Source: Sphingobacterium arenae (GTDB taxonomy: Bacteria; Bacteroidota; Bacteroidia; Sphingobacteriales; Sphingobacteriaceae). Taken from it: a DNA stretch of 64,000 nucleotides. Both the position numbers and the translations under genes were made by a program. The first letter of the stretch is position 1, and every line of letters starts with the position of its first letter. The notes below the pieces were generated by a model. That model did no database searches, was not told the origin of the DNA, and was given only the letters and a program-made list of their open reading frames with translations. The stretch is taken from the NCBI RefSeq assembly GCF_014692505.1, contig NZ_JACNYK010000004.1, positions 310,001 through 374,000 on the forward strand, in the 5' to 3' direction. Positions 27,663 to 37,140 of this stretch are shown piece after piece.

Positions 27663-29276
27663 TTATTCTCTAATACTGCCATCCCGATTCTTAAACCATA
27701 CTCCCTGTCGTGTCCAATCGTTGTTGGTATGCTGCACAGCACCAATGTAGTCTGCAGCGATAAACCAGGGGTCCAGTTCCTGTGGATTGAAAGCAGAAGC
27801 GACCGAACCTACATAGTTATCCCGCGCGATACCGCTCACCACGTCTTCTGTCACATCGTATAAGCCTGATTGGAAAAAGACAGATTCCGCTTCTTGCGCA
27901 TAATTGGTGGCCGAACGGAATGCTCTTACATTGTCCAGCACCATCTCTCCGCCAAGCACTTCTACCGGTAAATCTTCAACACGAACCGCATCGCTGGGAA
28001 AATGTGCTACAATCAGATTCCGCAGCTGCCCAATCGCTCCCCGTCTGATTCGTGCTCCCCTCCGAGTGCCGTCGGAGGTTCCTTCGCCATTGCCAATGAG
28101 CGTCACGTTGGCTATCTGGAAGGTCGTTCGCGGACTGGAATCATAGAAACTATCATGGTTACGTAGTTCGAGCGACCGAGCCTGATTCCAAAAGTTTCTT
28201 GGAACCAAGGTGGCAGAGATAGCTGTCTGGAACAACCAAAACTGTCCCTTTCCTTGCCAACCCTCATCTGCCCATAAACCATAGCCGCCATGATCAATAG
28301 CTGCAATATACCGTAGGTTTACGCGTCCGCCACGGATACGAAAGGCATTGTTCTGACATTGAAATACCTGCACACGTTCTATCCCCGTAGCAGAACCCAC
28401 ACCAAACAAATTCAAGGCGTGATAATCATCTTTACCAGCGTACTCTATCCGTACATAGCGCAGACGGCCCGAATTTTCCGTCGCTACCGACCCGCCGTAA
28501 ACAAAACCATCTTCAACAACGTTGCTCCCACGATTCGTCGGCGCCGACCCAAATAAAAACAAGCCACCCCAATCATCGAAGGAAGGATTCTCCCCTCGAA
28601 GCACTTTTTCTGACGTAAAGACAATCGGTGCTTCCGCGGTACCGGTCGCCTGTATCCTACTACCGCGAGCGATCACCAAACGGGAATTAACAGTGTTATC
28701 CGCACTCGTCCGGAAATAAACCGTACTCCCAGCATCGATCGTTAAAGTTCCCCCATCTTCGACAGCGAGCGTTCCCGACACCACATATATTTTTTCTCTT
28801 TCGAAGTGAAAGTCTCCATTGACTTTACCCTGGATTACAGACACTTGCTTTCCAGCAACTGTTTCCTCTGTTATGGTATATGTCGCGTCGACCGAAACAG
28901 TAATCGGAAAGCTCGTCGAACGACCTACCTTATCGGTTAAGGTTGCCACAAACTCATACACTGTCCCTAAGGATGCGTCTGCTGCCACATTAAATTTGAA
29001 ATCATAGGAGGCCGATAGTTCATTGCTTGTGTACCTGATTTCATCGTATTGCTCTGCCCCCAGGGAAACTACAAGCGACGCCAAGCCAGAGGCCGCTTGC
29101 ACATTCAACGGTACGTTAATAATCTTTCCAGGTTCCTGCACCAGCGTTAGCGCCGTTTCATCTGTCATACTCAAAATCAGTGGTTCAGGAAAGACAAAAT
29201 CCATTTCCTTATCCGCACAACCCGCCAGCAATACATGGAGTATCACGACCAGGAAGTTCAACGATTTGTTTTTCAT
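27663..29276 (-). CDS. Beta-helix-like surface lipoprotein, paralogue A
   Basis: A 537-residue lipoprotein (lipobox LLAGCADKEM). It shares with the following gene an Ig-like N-terminal part and a beta-helix-like core with FTSEKVLRGENPSFDDWGGL and LRYVRIEYAGK, and the ending YIGAVQHTNNDWTRQG. It starts 38 bp after the TonB receptor gene and ends 15 bp before its paralogue. By analogy with SusD it may bind substrate at the receptor mouth, but it has no SusD similarity. Confidence 0.75.
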   Translation of the reverse strand: MKNKSLNFLVVILHVLLAGCADKEMDFVFPEPLILSMTDETALTLVQEPGKIINVPLNVQAASGLASLVVSLGAEQYDEIRYTSNELSASYDFKFNVAADASLGTVYEFVATLTDKVGRSTSFPITVSVDATYTITEETVAGKQVSVIQGKVNGDFHFEREKIYVVSGTLAVEDGGTLTIDAGSTVYFRTSADNTVNSRLVIARGSRIQATGTAEAPIVFTSEKVLRGENPSFDDWGGLFLFGSAPTNRGSNVVEDGFVYGGSVATENSGRLRYVRIEYAGKDDYHALNLFGVGSATGIERVQVFQCQNNAFRIRGGRVNLRYIAAIDHGGYGLWADEGWQGKGQFWLFQTAISATLVPRNFWNQARSLELRNHDSFYDSSPRTTFQIANVTLIGNGEGTSDGTRRGARIRRGAIGQLRNLIVAHFPSDAVRVEDLPVEVLGGEMVLDNVRAFRSATNYAQEAESVFFQSGLYDVTEDVVSGIARDNYVGSVASAFNPQELDPWFIAADYIGAVQHTNNDWTRQGVWFKNRDGSIRE

Positions 29277-29314
29277 GTTCTTTATTTTACTTAATCTTAC
29301 TACTATATCTCCAT

Positions 29315-32149
29315 TTATCGAATGACATAGCCAATTCCCGCACGGGCGGAATAACCGAAGTACGCAATACGCGAAACGTAATCAGATGTACCTTGATAGC
29401 GTATACTTGGTTCATTCAGCAAGTTGATCCATTCGGTAAATAACCGGAAGTTTTTCCAGCTATAGGAGGCATTCATATCCAGCTGTGTCCGATGCCGCTG
29501 TATAATATCTCCTGCGGCGTCGCTGGCGATCGAATTCGCGTAGGAACCATTATAGTTCACCGAACCACGAATCGTAAACCGCTTGTAATCGAATGCCAGC
29601 ATGGTATTGAACGTATGTGCCGCCTGTCCCGGTAAACGTATATCCGACCGGTCCTGGGTATACGCATTAGAGCTGGCGAACGTATAATTTGCATTGACGG
29701 AAAGGCCTTTGGCTATACCGGGAAGGAAATCGAGCGAACGCGACAGGTTGACCTCCGCACCAGCCACCGTTGCCTGCTTACCATTCTGCACTTGCCGAAA
29801 TTCGAATCCTTGTGTTTCGGGGTATCCCGGAAATGGCTCCGGCAGGGAGTTAATGATACTGGTAAACTGGAACCGGTCCATATTTTTGTAGAACACGCCG
29901 ACCGATAATAGACCGGTATTTGGAAAATAACGTTCAAACATAGCGTCCACGTTCCATGCCGTGGACGGCTGCAGGCCTGGATTTCCCAACTGTAGGCGCA
30001 GTGCATCCACATCGTAATTGACATAAGGTACCACATCCACAAAATTTGGCCGTGCGTAATTACGCAGTACAGAAAAGCGCAGGTTCGACCATTCGTCCAG
30101 CCCATACTTTAGGTGCAGATGCGGCAGAAAGAAAACATAGTCTCTGCCTCCCGATATGGGCGAGGACTCCACAACCGTTCCGGTACGGAACACATCAAAT
30201 GCATCGTACCGGACACTATTCGACTCCAGGCGTAATCCAGCGAGCACCATGAGTTTATCCATTTGCCAACGCCCCATCGCATATCCTGCGTAGATATCTT
30301 CATAGGCATCATAGGTGTCATTCAGAGACAACCGTTCGGCATCCCAAGCATCACTTCCCTGCGTCAATAGGTATCTATTGTCGTGTATATAACCGGTGAA
30401 CTTCTCCTCGTTGATAAGCGGGCCGAAACGATAATCACGGAACAGAAAATTTGCAGGTTCTTTATTTCCTATTACACGTGTAAAGGCTTCATTTAGATTC
30501 AACACCTCGTTTGGATCCCAGAACGCCAGCACCTGATTGTTGCGCAATTTGCTATTCGACTGCGTGCGGTATTTCCCACCCACCTTTACGCTTAGCGGAA
30601 AGCCCCATAACCAAGTCTGCTTCGTCAGGTCTGCACGCAAAACAAGATTGTCCGCGGTTGTATTTTCAGCATCTTCCTCGTAACGTCTAAAGTCATTATA
30701 CAATAGCGGGTTATAGAGGTCCAACTGCGGCTGGGTCGCTTCAAAGACGGGATACGCACTATAGATATCATTTTCGCCCGCCACACGCAGGTCGATATCG
30801 TCATAGGAAAAATCACCCCGGGTTGACGCAAATTCCCGGGAGGAACGCGTATAGGATCCAGCCCAATCGAGCTGCCACGACCGTATGGTATGATAACCTT
30901 GTACACTGAAGTTGTGGTTGGTTTTATCCTCGTCCCAAAGGTTGATATCTCTACGCACGCGTGCACCTGCCGCTTCATTGAAGGAGATCCATTCCGTGCC
31001 ACTCCGGTCGAAATCGTAACGCTGACGGTTTTGTACATCGTGGTCGATCCGCTGGTTGAACATATAGTTAAATACAAGGTGGTTAAAACCGTTCGGTTTA
31101 TAATCGAAAGTGGCCGTCACCCCCGTACGTTTCCGCTCATTTTCGGTCTTCCGAAAGCCATAATTTTGAGGAAGGTTCCAAGTTCCCTCCTGGCCAAGGA
31201 TTTCCGTCTCACGCCACACCGCATCCAAGCGGTCTTCCGAATTGTTGGAACTAAAGTAAGAACCGCTCAGCATGACGCCGATCTTCCCTTCGGGAACTTT
31301 ATCTGTCGCTAAAAAGCGTCTATCGACACGTAATTTCCCGATGCCGTTAAGCCCGCCGGAAATATCGTTATATCCCATCGCGCCTTCAGCCTTACCGGTC
31401 CATCTCAATTTATTTGCCGTGGGTGTCCGCAGGTTGACAATCCCGCCCACGGCATCGCCGTCCAGATCAGGCGTAGGTGCTTTAATAATCTCAATGGATG
31501 CCAGCTGATCTGCCGGAATTAGGTCAAGCGCTTCGTTCCGCGAACCACTTTGCTGCACGCTGGGCAGTTGTTCACCATTGATCTGCACCGTCGTAAAATG
31601 TGCAGGCGTTCCTCTCAGGGAAATCGTAGCCCCTTCACCTTTATCGCGCTGGATGTTGATCCCTGGAACCCGCTGTAATGCCTCGGCCACATTCAAATCC
31701 GGGAAACGGCCGATCACATCGGCGGAAATAATATTCTTGATATTATCTGCATTTCGTTGCTGGTTCAAGGCTTTTTGTTGTCCTTCTAGGTTTGCCGAAA
31801 CCAATACCTCGTCTATGGTGTTAGCCATCGGTTGTAGACTTATACGGATACCATTTGCTATCCGTTCAGGCGTCAAGACCACACGCTCTTCCTGATATCC
31901 CATGTAAGAGATTTTCAGTCTGATTGTTCTACCCTGAACTCGCCCAAAAACAAATTGACCGTTTAAATCTGTTGTAACTTCCAACGGCGTAGATTCGATC
32001 TGAACAGAGGCTCCCGGTAATGGGTTTCCTGTCCCCGCATCAACAACGAAGCCACGGACACGGAAATCCTGCTGCGCGTGTAACGATGCGGGCAAAAACA
32101 GTAATAGGCAGTAATGTAAAATTAAGTTAATGAGGGTGGATTTCTTCAC
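29315..32149 (-). CDS. TonB-dependent outer membrane receptor
   Basis: A 944-residue receptor with signal peptide (about 1-26, ending SLHAQ), a carboxypeptidase-like regulatory domain (about 30-110), plug (about 120-240, with ALQRVPGINIQRDKGEGATI and SLRGTPAHFTTV) and a beta barrel ending in the aromatic-terminated GYVIR region. It lacks the SusC signature and has no SusD partner. It heads the operon with two beta-helix lipoproteins and a phosphatase, so a phosphorylated compound is the best guess for its ligand. Confidence 0.9.
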   Translation of the reverse strand: MKKSTLINLILHYCLLLFLPASLHAQQDFRVRGFVVDAGTGNPLPGASVQIESTPLEVTTDLNGQFVFGRVQGRTIRLKISYMGYQEERVVLTPERIANGIRISLQPMANTIDEVLVSANLEGQQKALNQQRNADNIKNIISADVIGRFPDLNVAEALQRVPGINIQRDKGEGATISLRGTPAHFTTVQINGEQLPSVQQSGSRNEALDLIPADQLASIEIIKAPTPDLDGDAVGGIVNLRTPTANKLRWTGKAEGAMGYNDISGGLNGIGKLRVDRRFLATDKVPEGKIGVMLSGSYFSSNNSEDRLDAVWRETEILGQEGTWNLPQNYGFRKTENERKRTGVTATFDYKPNGFNHLVFNYMFNQRIDHDVQNRQRYDFDRSGTEWISFNEAAGARVRRDINLWDEDKTNHNFSVQGYHTIRSWQLDWAGSYTRSSREFASTRGDFSYDDIDLRVAGENDIYSAYPVFEATQPQLDLYNPLLYNDFRRYEEDAENTTADNLVLRADLTKQTWLWGFPLSVKVGGKYRTQSNSKLRNNQVLAFWDPNEVLNLNEAFTRVIGNKEPANFLFRDYRFGPLINEEKFTGYIHDNRYLLTQGSDAWDAERLSLNDTYDAYEDIYAGYAMGRWQMDKLMVLAGLRLESNSVRYDAFDVFRTGTVVESSPISGGRDYVFFLPHLHLKYGLDEWSNLRFSVLRNYARPNFVDVVPYVNYDVDALRLQLGNPGLQPSTAWNVDAMFERYFPNTGLLSVGVFYKNMDRFQFTSIINSLPEPFPGYPETQGFEFRQVQNGKQATVAGAEVNLSRSLDFLPGIAKGLSVNANYTFASSNAYTQDRSDIRLPGQAAHTFNTMLAFDYKRFTIRGSVNYNGSYANSIASDAAGDIIQRHRTQLDMNASYSWKNFRLFTEWINLLNEPSIRYQGTSDYVSRIAYFGYSARAGIGYVIR

Positions 32150-32183
32150 GTTTTTTGTCCTCCTTTACAGTATAAGTTGGGTA

Positions 32184-32191
32184 CAAAAGTA
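32184..32191 (-). promoter_or_regulatory. Promoter -7 box for the receptor/phosphatase operon
   Basis: The minus strand reads TACTTTTG, 34 bp upstream of the receptor ATG. No exact -33 TTTG was found. The rest of the 372-bp gap up to 32521 holds the double dyad (32362-32399) and the terminator of the next gene. Confidence 0.5.
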
Positions 32192-32361
32192 TACAGGGGC
32201 TCGTGAAATGACGCGGAAAATCGTTACATAAATAGGGTAAAAATGTTACTTCGGTATAATTTAATATCCTGTTGATATTACATTAATACGCTCTTAACAC
32301 AGCAATATCACTGCGAGGCTGGACGGTTAATATAATTCGTAATCAGTATCAAAAAAAAGTT

Positions 32362-32399
32362 TCCATTACTAATGGAAGCTTTTATCCATTTGTAATGAA
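32362..32399. repeat. Double 15-bp dyad element, copy 2
   Basis: TCCATTACTAATGGA (32362-32376) and TCCATTTGTAATGAA (32385-32399) are separated by 8 bp, with the spacer AGCTTTTA close to AACTTTTA of copy 1. The element lies about 210 bp upstream of the receptor start codon, beyond the predicted promoter, so it could be an activator site for this operon. Confidence 0.7.
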
Positions 32400-32472
32400 C
32401 ACTATCAAACAAACAATATGGTTATAGAAGAAACTCAAAAACACATCCGCAGAACGATATCCCATAAAATCC

Positions 32473-32504
32473 AAAAAAAACTCCCGAGGCAGACGCCCCG
32501 GGAG
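32473..32504 (-). terminator. Rho-independent terminator
   Basis: On the minus strand a 10-bp stem (CTCCCGGGGC / GCCTCGGGAG, with one G-U pair) around a 4-nt loop is followed by eight T residues, 18 bp after the stop codon of the lipoprotein gene at 32522. Confidence 0.88.
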
Positions 32505-32521
32505 CTTCAGCGCAAAATCGG

Positions 32522-33601
32522 TTAACTCATCCCCAACGTAAGGGTTGTCACAAAGACCAATCCCGTCGAGCTTATGGCCTCCACATATACTTTGTAAGAA
32601 CCCGCTGTTAAGCTTTCCGACGGTTTAACCCGGACTTTCCCAGAAGATTCCTCCACCTCGAAGATGTTGCTAGCGTTGTCAAAGGAGGCCCCGTCTTTCT
32701 CGACCGTCTTTAAACGAAACGTCGATTTATATTTCTCTGGATAAAACACGGGAGCAGCTGATAGATACCCGTTGCTCAACCCAATGTGCACGGTACTATA
32801 ATCGATCGTGATATCCAGATCCGGATAATACTGTCCAAAAAGATATTTAATCTCCGGTATAAAAATCATACGAAAAGGCGTACTTGCCACCACAAATCCA
32901 TCTTTGACTAAGGAAGGCTGGCTATTGACAACCGTCTCTTCCTCCCCTTTACCTTCCGAGACGCTGGGGTCAAATACTACTTTCCCCTCACGAACCTCTA
33001 CAAATTCTGTAGCGGGCAAGTGCCAATCTGCACCCTTTTTTACTTCTTCCGCAGCCGACAAAGAAAAAGTGCTTGCCTCTTCACCGTGCAAACCATAGGC
33101 AAATGCCATTCCAGCATCTTGCTCCGTCCCTTCGATAGCAACATTAGCAGGATCGATCGTTACATGTAAATAGCCTAATCCGGCATCCTGCCGTGCGCTT
33201 GTGGATAAGTTGATCGTCCAGATAAACTGCGACGGCAGCACCTCTCCAGACGTTACGGAAGAGGCTCCCGTTGGGTATAAAAGTCGACTATCGACAAAAA
33301 TAACCCCCTCTTCCACATCGTAGCGAACCGCTTTTATTAATTTTTGCTCTAGCGTACTCCCGTCAGCAAAAACATAATCCTCTGTTTCTTCAACGGAAAA
33401 ATCGACCTGAACATTGTCGTCATGACCATACCCTTCCGGAAGCGGAACACGTAGCTGCTCGCCATAGGTCATCGAGCTGTTCTCCGGAAACGAAACTGTT
33501 TCAGGCTTACGCGGATCAAAATTGTCTTTTTGGCAAGCCGCTAATAAAACAAAGCACACGGATAATCCAATCCATGCTTTTCTACTGTTATTCACATTCA
33601 T
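32522..33601 (-). CDS. Surface lipoprotein of unknown function, divergent from zinc-type receptor
   Basis: A 359-residue lipoprotein with lipobox FVLLAACQKD. The rest is beta-rich and shows an Ig-like C-terminal part (about 285-355, with FRLKTVEKDGASFDN and SLTAGSYKVYVEAIS) in the style of DUF-type cadherin-like repeats; no catalytic motif was seen. It is divergent from the His-rich TonB receptor at 33693, sharing 91 bp that contain two palindromes, so the two are probably co-regulated. It ends at a strong terminator. I do not recognise a named family. Confidence 0.7.
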   Translation of the reverse strand: MNVNNSRKAWIGLSVCFVLLAACQKDNFDPRKPETVSFPENSSMTYGEQLRVPLPEGYGHDDNVQVDFSVEETEDYVFADGSTLEQKLIKAVRYDVEEGVIFVDSRLLYPTGASSVTSGEVLPSQFIWTINLSTSARQDAGLGYLHVTIDPANVAIEGTEQDAGMAFAYGLHGEEASTFSLSAAEEVKKGADWHLPATEFVEVREGKVVFDPSVSEGKGEEETVVNSQPSLVKDGFVVASTPFRMIFIPEIKYLFGQYYPDLDITIDYSTVHIGLSNGYLSAAPVFYPEKYKSTFRLKTVEKDGASFDNASNIFEVEESSGKVRVKPSESLTAGSYKVYVEAISSTGLVFVTTLTLGMS

Positions 33602-33611
33602 CGTTCTCTAA

Positions 33612-33666
33612 TTACTTTGCGGCAAAGTAAAGGCATTTTTTTATAAAAAGCAATATTGTTGCTTTT
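33612..33666. promoter_or_regulatory. Two palindromic operators in the divergent region
   Basis: TTACTTTGCGGCAAAGTAA (33612-33630) is a perfect 9-bp dyad around one base, and AAAAGCAA-5-TTGCTTTT (33646-33666) is an 8-bp dyad. The first covers the likely -7 region of the minus-strand lipoprotein gene and the second contains the TTG -33 element (33659-33661) of the receptor promoter. Fur/Zur-type repression by a metal is the natural reading, but the regulator is not identified. Confidence 0.6.
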
Positions 33667-33678
33667 ATATTTTATACC

Positions 33679-33686
33679 TACTTTTG
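33679..33686 (+). promoter_or_regulatory. Promoter -7 box (TACTTTTG), nearly leaderless
   Basis: TAnnTTTG match 17 bp after TTG at 33659-33661. Transcription would begin about 5-7 bp downstream, at or next to the ATG at 33693, so the mRNA may be leaderless. Confidence 0.55.
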
Positions 33687-33692
33687 CCCGCC

Positions 33693-36101
33693 ATGAACAG
33701 CGGTAATACATCCAACTCTATCAAAAAAAGCCTAACCGGCATTCTCTCCTTCATATTTTTATCGACGAGCTGTATGGCGCAATTGGATACCGTATTTCGC
33801 ATCGATTCCGTTGTAGTAGAAGCTCCCGTCAATACATGGTGGAATCGAACTGTGCTCAACAAGCACGACCTGACCCAGCGAAACGCTACCTCTTTCGGTG
33901 AACTACTCAGTAGCACCACCGGGGTCCAAAACAGTTACCATGGCCCACACGCCGGTGCGCCTATGATCCGCAGCATGTCAGGCAACCGGGTAAAGATTCT
34001 CCGAAACAACAACAGCATCTCCGATCTCTCGGGCATCAGCCCCAATTTCGCCATCAGTTTCGACCCAGACAACATCGCCGACATACAGATCTATAAATCG
34101 CAATCTAGCGTGCTTTATGGTGGTCGAGCTATCGGCGGAGCGATCAATATCATGGATAATAGCATACCCAAAGATGTACCGGCGAAACCGATCACCGGAT
34201 CCGTCAAGACAGCATGGCAAAGCAATGCAGGACACCGCCTGGCTTTCGATCTGGACGGCAAAACAGGCAAGCAATCACTCTGGCATATCGATGGGATGTG
34301 GCGCCGAAATGGCGATATCCGGATACCAGGCCACCCAAAAATAGACTGGGCGTATAGCCATACCATCGACGATTTGCAAGCATCGATGGCTCAAGTCTTT
34401 GTTGACAAAGAGACTCGACAAAATATAACCCTCTACCCCTACCTCAGCCAGTACACCCTCGATAACATTGACAATCCCGATCTCGGCCTGTCGGAGAGCG
34501 AACTATATACTTTTAGACCCCATTCGGTTATCGGTGGCTACCAAGTATCCAATCCGGCCAACCCCCACTATGTCCCCGATCAGGATCCCGGCACACCCCT
34601 GTTTACCACCATTATCCACGGGATACATGACTACGCTCCGGTACAGGAAGGGTATATCCCTAACAGCCATGCCGACCATAAAGCCATTAACATAGGTTAC
34701 GCATGGCGTACGCCGCATGTTCACATAGGTATAGGTTATCGCAGCAACGAAGGCTATTTTGGTATTCCGGGATTCGCACAAATCAGAAAGCGTAGCCATT
34801 CACACAGCCATGGAGACGAGCATCAACACACTGCGCAGGATTTCGAGTATTCACCGATCAACACCCGCTCACTGTCCAACCATTTTGTAAGTGACCTCAC
34901 GGTGGAAGTAAACTCTTCTTGGCTGTCAAGCTTACAAAACAGCTACAGTTTACAGCTTTCCGATGACCGGGAGCTTTTGGGTATCTATCAAATGAACAAG
35001 TTCAACAGCCGGCAGCACAGCAACCGGCTCGAATTGCATCATACGCACTACCCCTTCTGGAAAGGTATATCCGGGCTGGACCTTTCCTCCAGAAAGATCA
35101 CCGGCACCGGTATTATGCGCTACATGCCGCACACCCTCAGCCAAGAATGGGCTGCTTTTACCCAACAACAATTGACCGTAAAGACCATAAGCCTTCGTGC
35201 AGGATACCGTGTCGAGCACGCGGATCGGCAAGCGCTGCCAGATGCAAACTATCAGCGCAGTCGGGGCTTATCGGGTGGCAACCTTGCTCCCAGAGATTTC
35301 AAACTCCAACAATACAACACCGAACTGATCTGGAAACCTTTTCCTTTTCTGCGGATGATGGGGAGCTATCAGCATGACGAGCGCGCACCCGAAGTAAATG
35401 AACTCTATGCCGGCAACAACCACTTTGCCATTATGATCGAAGAAAACGGTGACGACCGACTACCAGCCGAAATCAACGATGGGATTGAATTTGGCTTGGA
35501 AATCACCGAGATACGTGGCTGGAGTCTCCGATCAACCTACTATCATAATACATTCAAAAATTATCTCTATCTGGCCCATACCGGCATCTCCCGGTCAGGC
35601 GGTTTCCTTGTCAAAGAATGGCGCTCGGCAGATACGGAAATTTCAGGCTGGGAAGTCGAACTCCAACAACAGACGACCCTTCCCAGCGGGATGCGGCTAC
35701 TTCATCAAGGATATTTCGATCTCGTGAAAAACCGGAACACTTCCAGCGACCCGTTACGTCAATGGGCTGAAGGCGATTTCATGCCCAATATGCCTACCAG
35801 CCGTTTTGGTCTCTCTTCCGAACTACAGGCCAAACGCTGGTCGCTGTACATCGCTGCCGATCATTATCTAAAGCAAAAATTGCTGGGGAAAAACATCAAC
35901 CCCGAACCACCGATGCCAGCGTTCACGCCACTGCATGCAAAAATAAGTCATCGGTTGCCCTGGGCAAAATACCAGCTAGAAGCGTATATCCAAGGAAGCA
36001 ACCTCCTCGATAGTGAAGCGCGCCCACAGCAATCGATATTAAAATACCTATCCCCGCTGCCGGGGAGAAATATAAGTGTGGGCATCCAAATGGGTATTTG
36101 A
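33693..36101 (+). CDS. TonB-dependent receptor, probable zinc uptake (ZnuD-like)
   Basis: An 802-residue receptor. The ATG at 33693 gives the signal peptide ending TSCMAQ; an upstream TTG at 33684 lies inside the -7 box. The plug (about 30-160) has GELLSSTTGVQNSYHGPHAG and YGGRAIGGAINIMDN; the barrel follows. An extracellular-type loop near residue 375 carries HSHSHGDEHQH, a His cluster found in ZnuD-type zinc receptors. No regulatory N-terminal domain. The palindromic promoter region supports metal control. Other metals (nickel, copper) are possible. Confidence 0.85.
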   Translation: MNSGNTSNSIKKSLTGILSFIFLSTSCMAQLDTVFRIDSVVVEAPVNTWWNRTVLNKHDLTQRNATSFGELLSSTTGVQNSYHGPHAGAPMIRSMSGNRVKILRNNNSISDLSGISPNFAISFDPDNIADIQIYKSQSSVLYGGRAIGGAINIMDNSIPKDVPAKPITGSVKTAWQSNAGHRLAFDLDGKTGKQSLWHIDGMWRRNGDIRIPGHPKIDWAYSHTIDDLQASMAQVFVDKETRQNITLYPYLSQYTLDNIDNPDLGLSESELYTFRPHSVIGGYQVSNPANPHYVPDQDPGTPLFTTIIHGIHDYAPVQEGYIPNSHADHKAINIGYAWRTPHVHIGIGYRSNEGYFGIPGFAQIRKRSHSHSHGDEHQHTAQDFEYSPINTRSLSNHFVSDLTVEVNSSWLSSLQNSYSLQLSDDRELLGIYQMNKFNSRQHSNRLELHHTHYPFWKGISGLDLSSRKITGTGIMRYMPHTLSQEWAAFTQQQLTVKTISLRAGYRVEHADRQALPDANYQRSRGLSGGNLAPRDFKLQQYNTELIWKPFPFLRMMGSYQHDERAPEVNELYAGNNHFAIMIEENGDDRLPAEINDGIEFGLEITEIRGWSLRSTYYHNTFKNYLYLAHTGISRSGGFLVKEWRSADTEISGWEVELQQQTTLPSGMRLLHQGYFDLVKNRNTSSDPLRQWAEGDFMPNMPTSRFGLSSELQAKRWSLYIAADHYLKQKLLGKNINPEPPMPAFTPLHAKISHRLPWAKYQLEAYIQGSNLLDSEARPQQSILKYLSPLPGRNISVGIQMGI

Positions 36102-36139
36102 ATTATTTACTTTGGTACTTCCGTTGCTTATCGGTTTTC

Positions 36140-36223
36140 AGTAACAGACTACCCTATCCCCGAGGAATTTCAAGCTGCACTGAGCGAAGACAAAGCCCTA
36201 CATGGGGCATTCTATTCGCTAAC
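36140..36223 (+). pseudogene. Internal fragment of the YdeI-family gene (duplicate)
   Basis: These 84 bp match 11754-11837 at 81 of 84 positions and read VTDYPIPEEFQAALSEDK, then ALHGAFYSLT, equal to residues about 127-153 of the intact protein. There is no start codon or rest of the gene. The piece abuts the 3' end of the NmrA-type gene (36230). Confidence 0.9.
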
Positions 36224-36229
36224 TATTTT

Positions 36230-37105
36230 TTATGCAATGGAATCATCTAATAATTCAGCAGCACTTTTCGGTTCACGGCCTAAGATTTCTGCCAATAGAC
36301 CACTGCCGTTATCTAATTTGCCCGTTCTAGAAGCTTGAAACAGGGTTAGGGTAAATCTGGCGACATGCTCCGGAAGTCCCTTTGCAATCTGTTTTTTCAC
36401 CCACGTTTCATCATCCAATACGATTCGTTTTACCCTCTTTCCAGTAAGATCAGACGCATATCGCGCAAAGTCTTCTAATGTCACAGCTTTTGCAGGTGCC
36501 AAATTTACGAAGCCTTCGTAATCGATTTCACTCACCATTATCTTAGCTATTGCTTCGCCAGCATCTGCACGGTCAACCCACGGGATGGGACCATCCTCGG
36601 GCATTTCAATAATACCAGTTTCCCGCCAAGAGCCGAGCAAGGCGTTCATATCGCCATAAAATCCATGACGTAACGACGTCCATTTTACTCCAGAATTAGC
36701 GAGGTACTCTTCTGTTGCTTGATGAATTTTCATAGGTGGATAATGCGTATCTGCTGCACAACCTTGTGCACTAGTGTATAGGATACGTTTGGCCCCTGCC
36801 TCCACAGCTGCTTGGATGGCTCGTTTGTGTTGAGCCAGTACATCTCCACCGATGTCGTTGGATGACACCAATAAAATCTGGTCCCCATTTTCGAAAGAAC
36901 GGCGAAGTGCGTTTGGGTCGTCATAACTTCCATATCTTACGCTGATCCCACGGTCTGCATAATGTTTTGCTTTTTCTATATTACGTGCGCTCACTGCAAG
37001 CTGCTCGGCAGGTATAATTTTTAACAAGTTCGCCATCGTTGCACCATTTAGCACACCGGTTGCACCCGTTATGATGGCTTTTTTTCGGTCATTTTCTTGA
37101 TTCAT
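36230..37105 (-). CDS. NmrA-family NAD(P)-binding oxidoreductase
   Basis: A 291-residue atypical SDR. The start at 37105 (MNQENDRKKAIITGATG) was chosen because the longer frame from 37141 would begin inside the promoter box. The nucleotide-binding GATGVLNG loop, ILLVSSNDIGGDVLAQHKR and RILYTSAQG are typical of NmrA/QOR2-like quinone oxidoreductases or redox sensors. It is divergent from an HxlR regulator, a common pairing in which the regulator controls a reductase in response to electrophiles or quinones. Confidence 0.88.
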   Translation of the reverse strand: MNQENDRKKAIITGATGVLNGATMANLLKIIPAEQLAVSARNIEKAKHYADRGISVRYGSYDDPNALRRSFENGDQILLVSSNDIGGDVLAQHKRAIQAAVEAGAKRILYTSAQGCAADTHYPPMKIHQATEEYLANSGVKWTSLRHGFYGDMNALLGSWRETGIIEMPEDGPIPWVDRADAGEAIAKIMVSEIDYEGFVNLAPAKAVTLEDFARYASDLTGKRVKRIVLDDETWVKKQIAKGLPEHVARFTLTLFQASRTGKLDNGSGLLAEILGREPKSAAELLDDSIA

Positions 37106-37140
37106 CACGATTGTTTTTGATCCACAAAATACGAATGACA

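Noticed and set aside
32192..32360. Possible Pho box upstream of the receptor/phosphatase operon
   Set aside because: TTAACA-like bits occur, but no clear repeated 7-mer with 4-bp spacing could be defined by eye.
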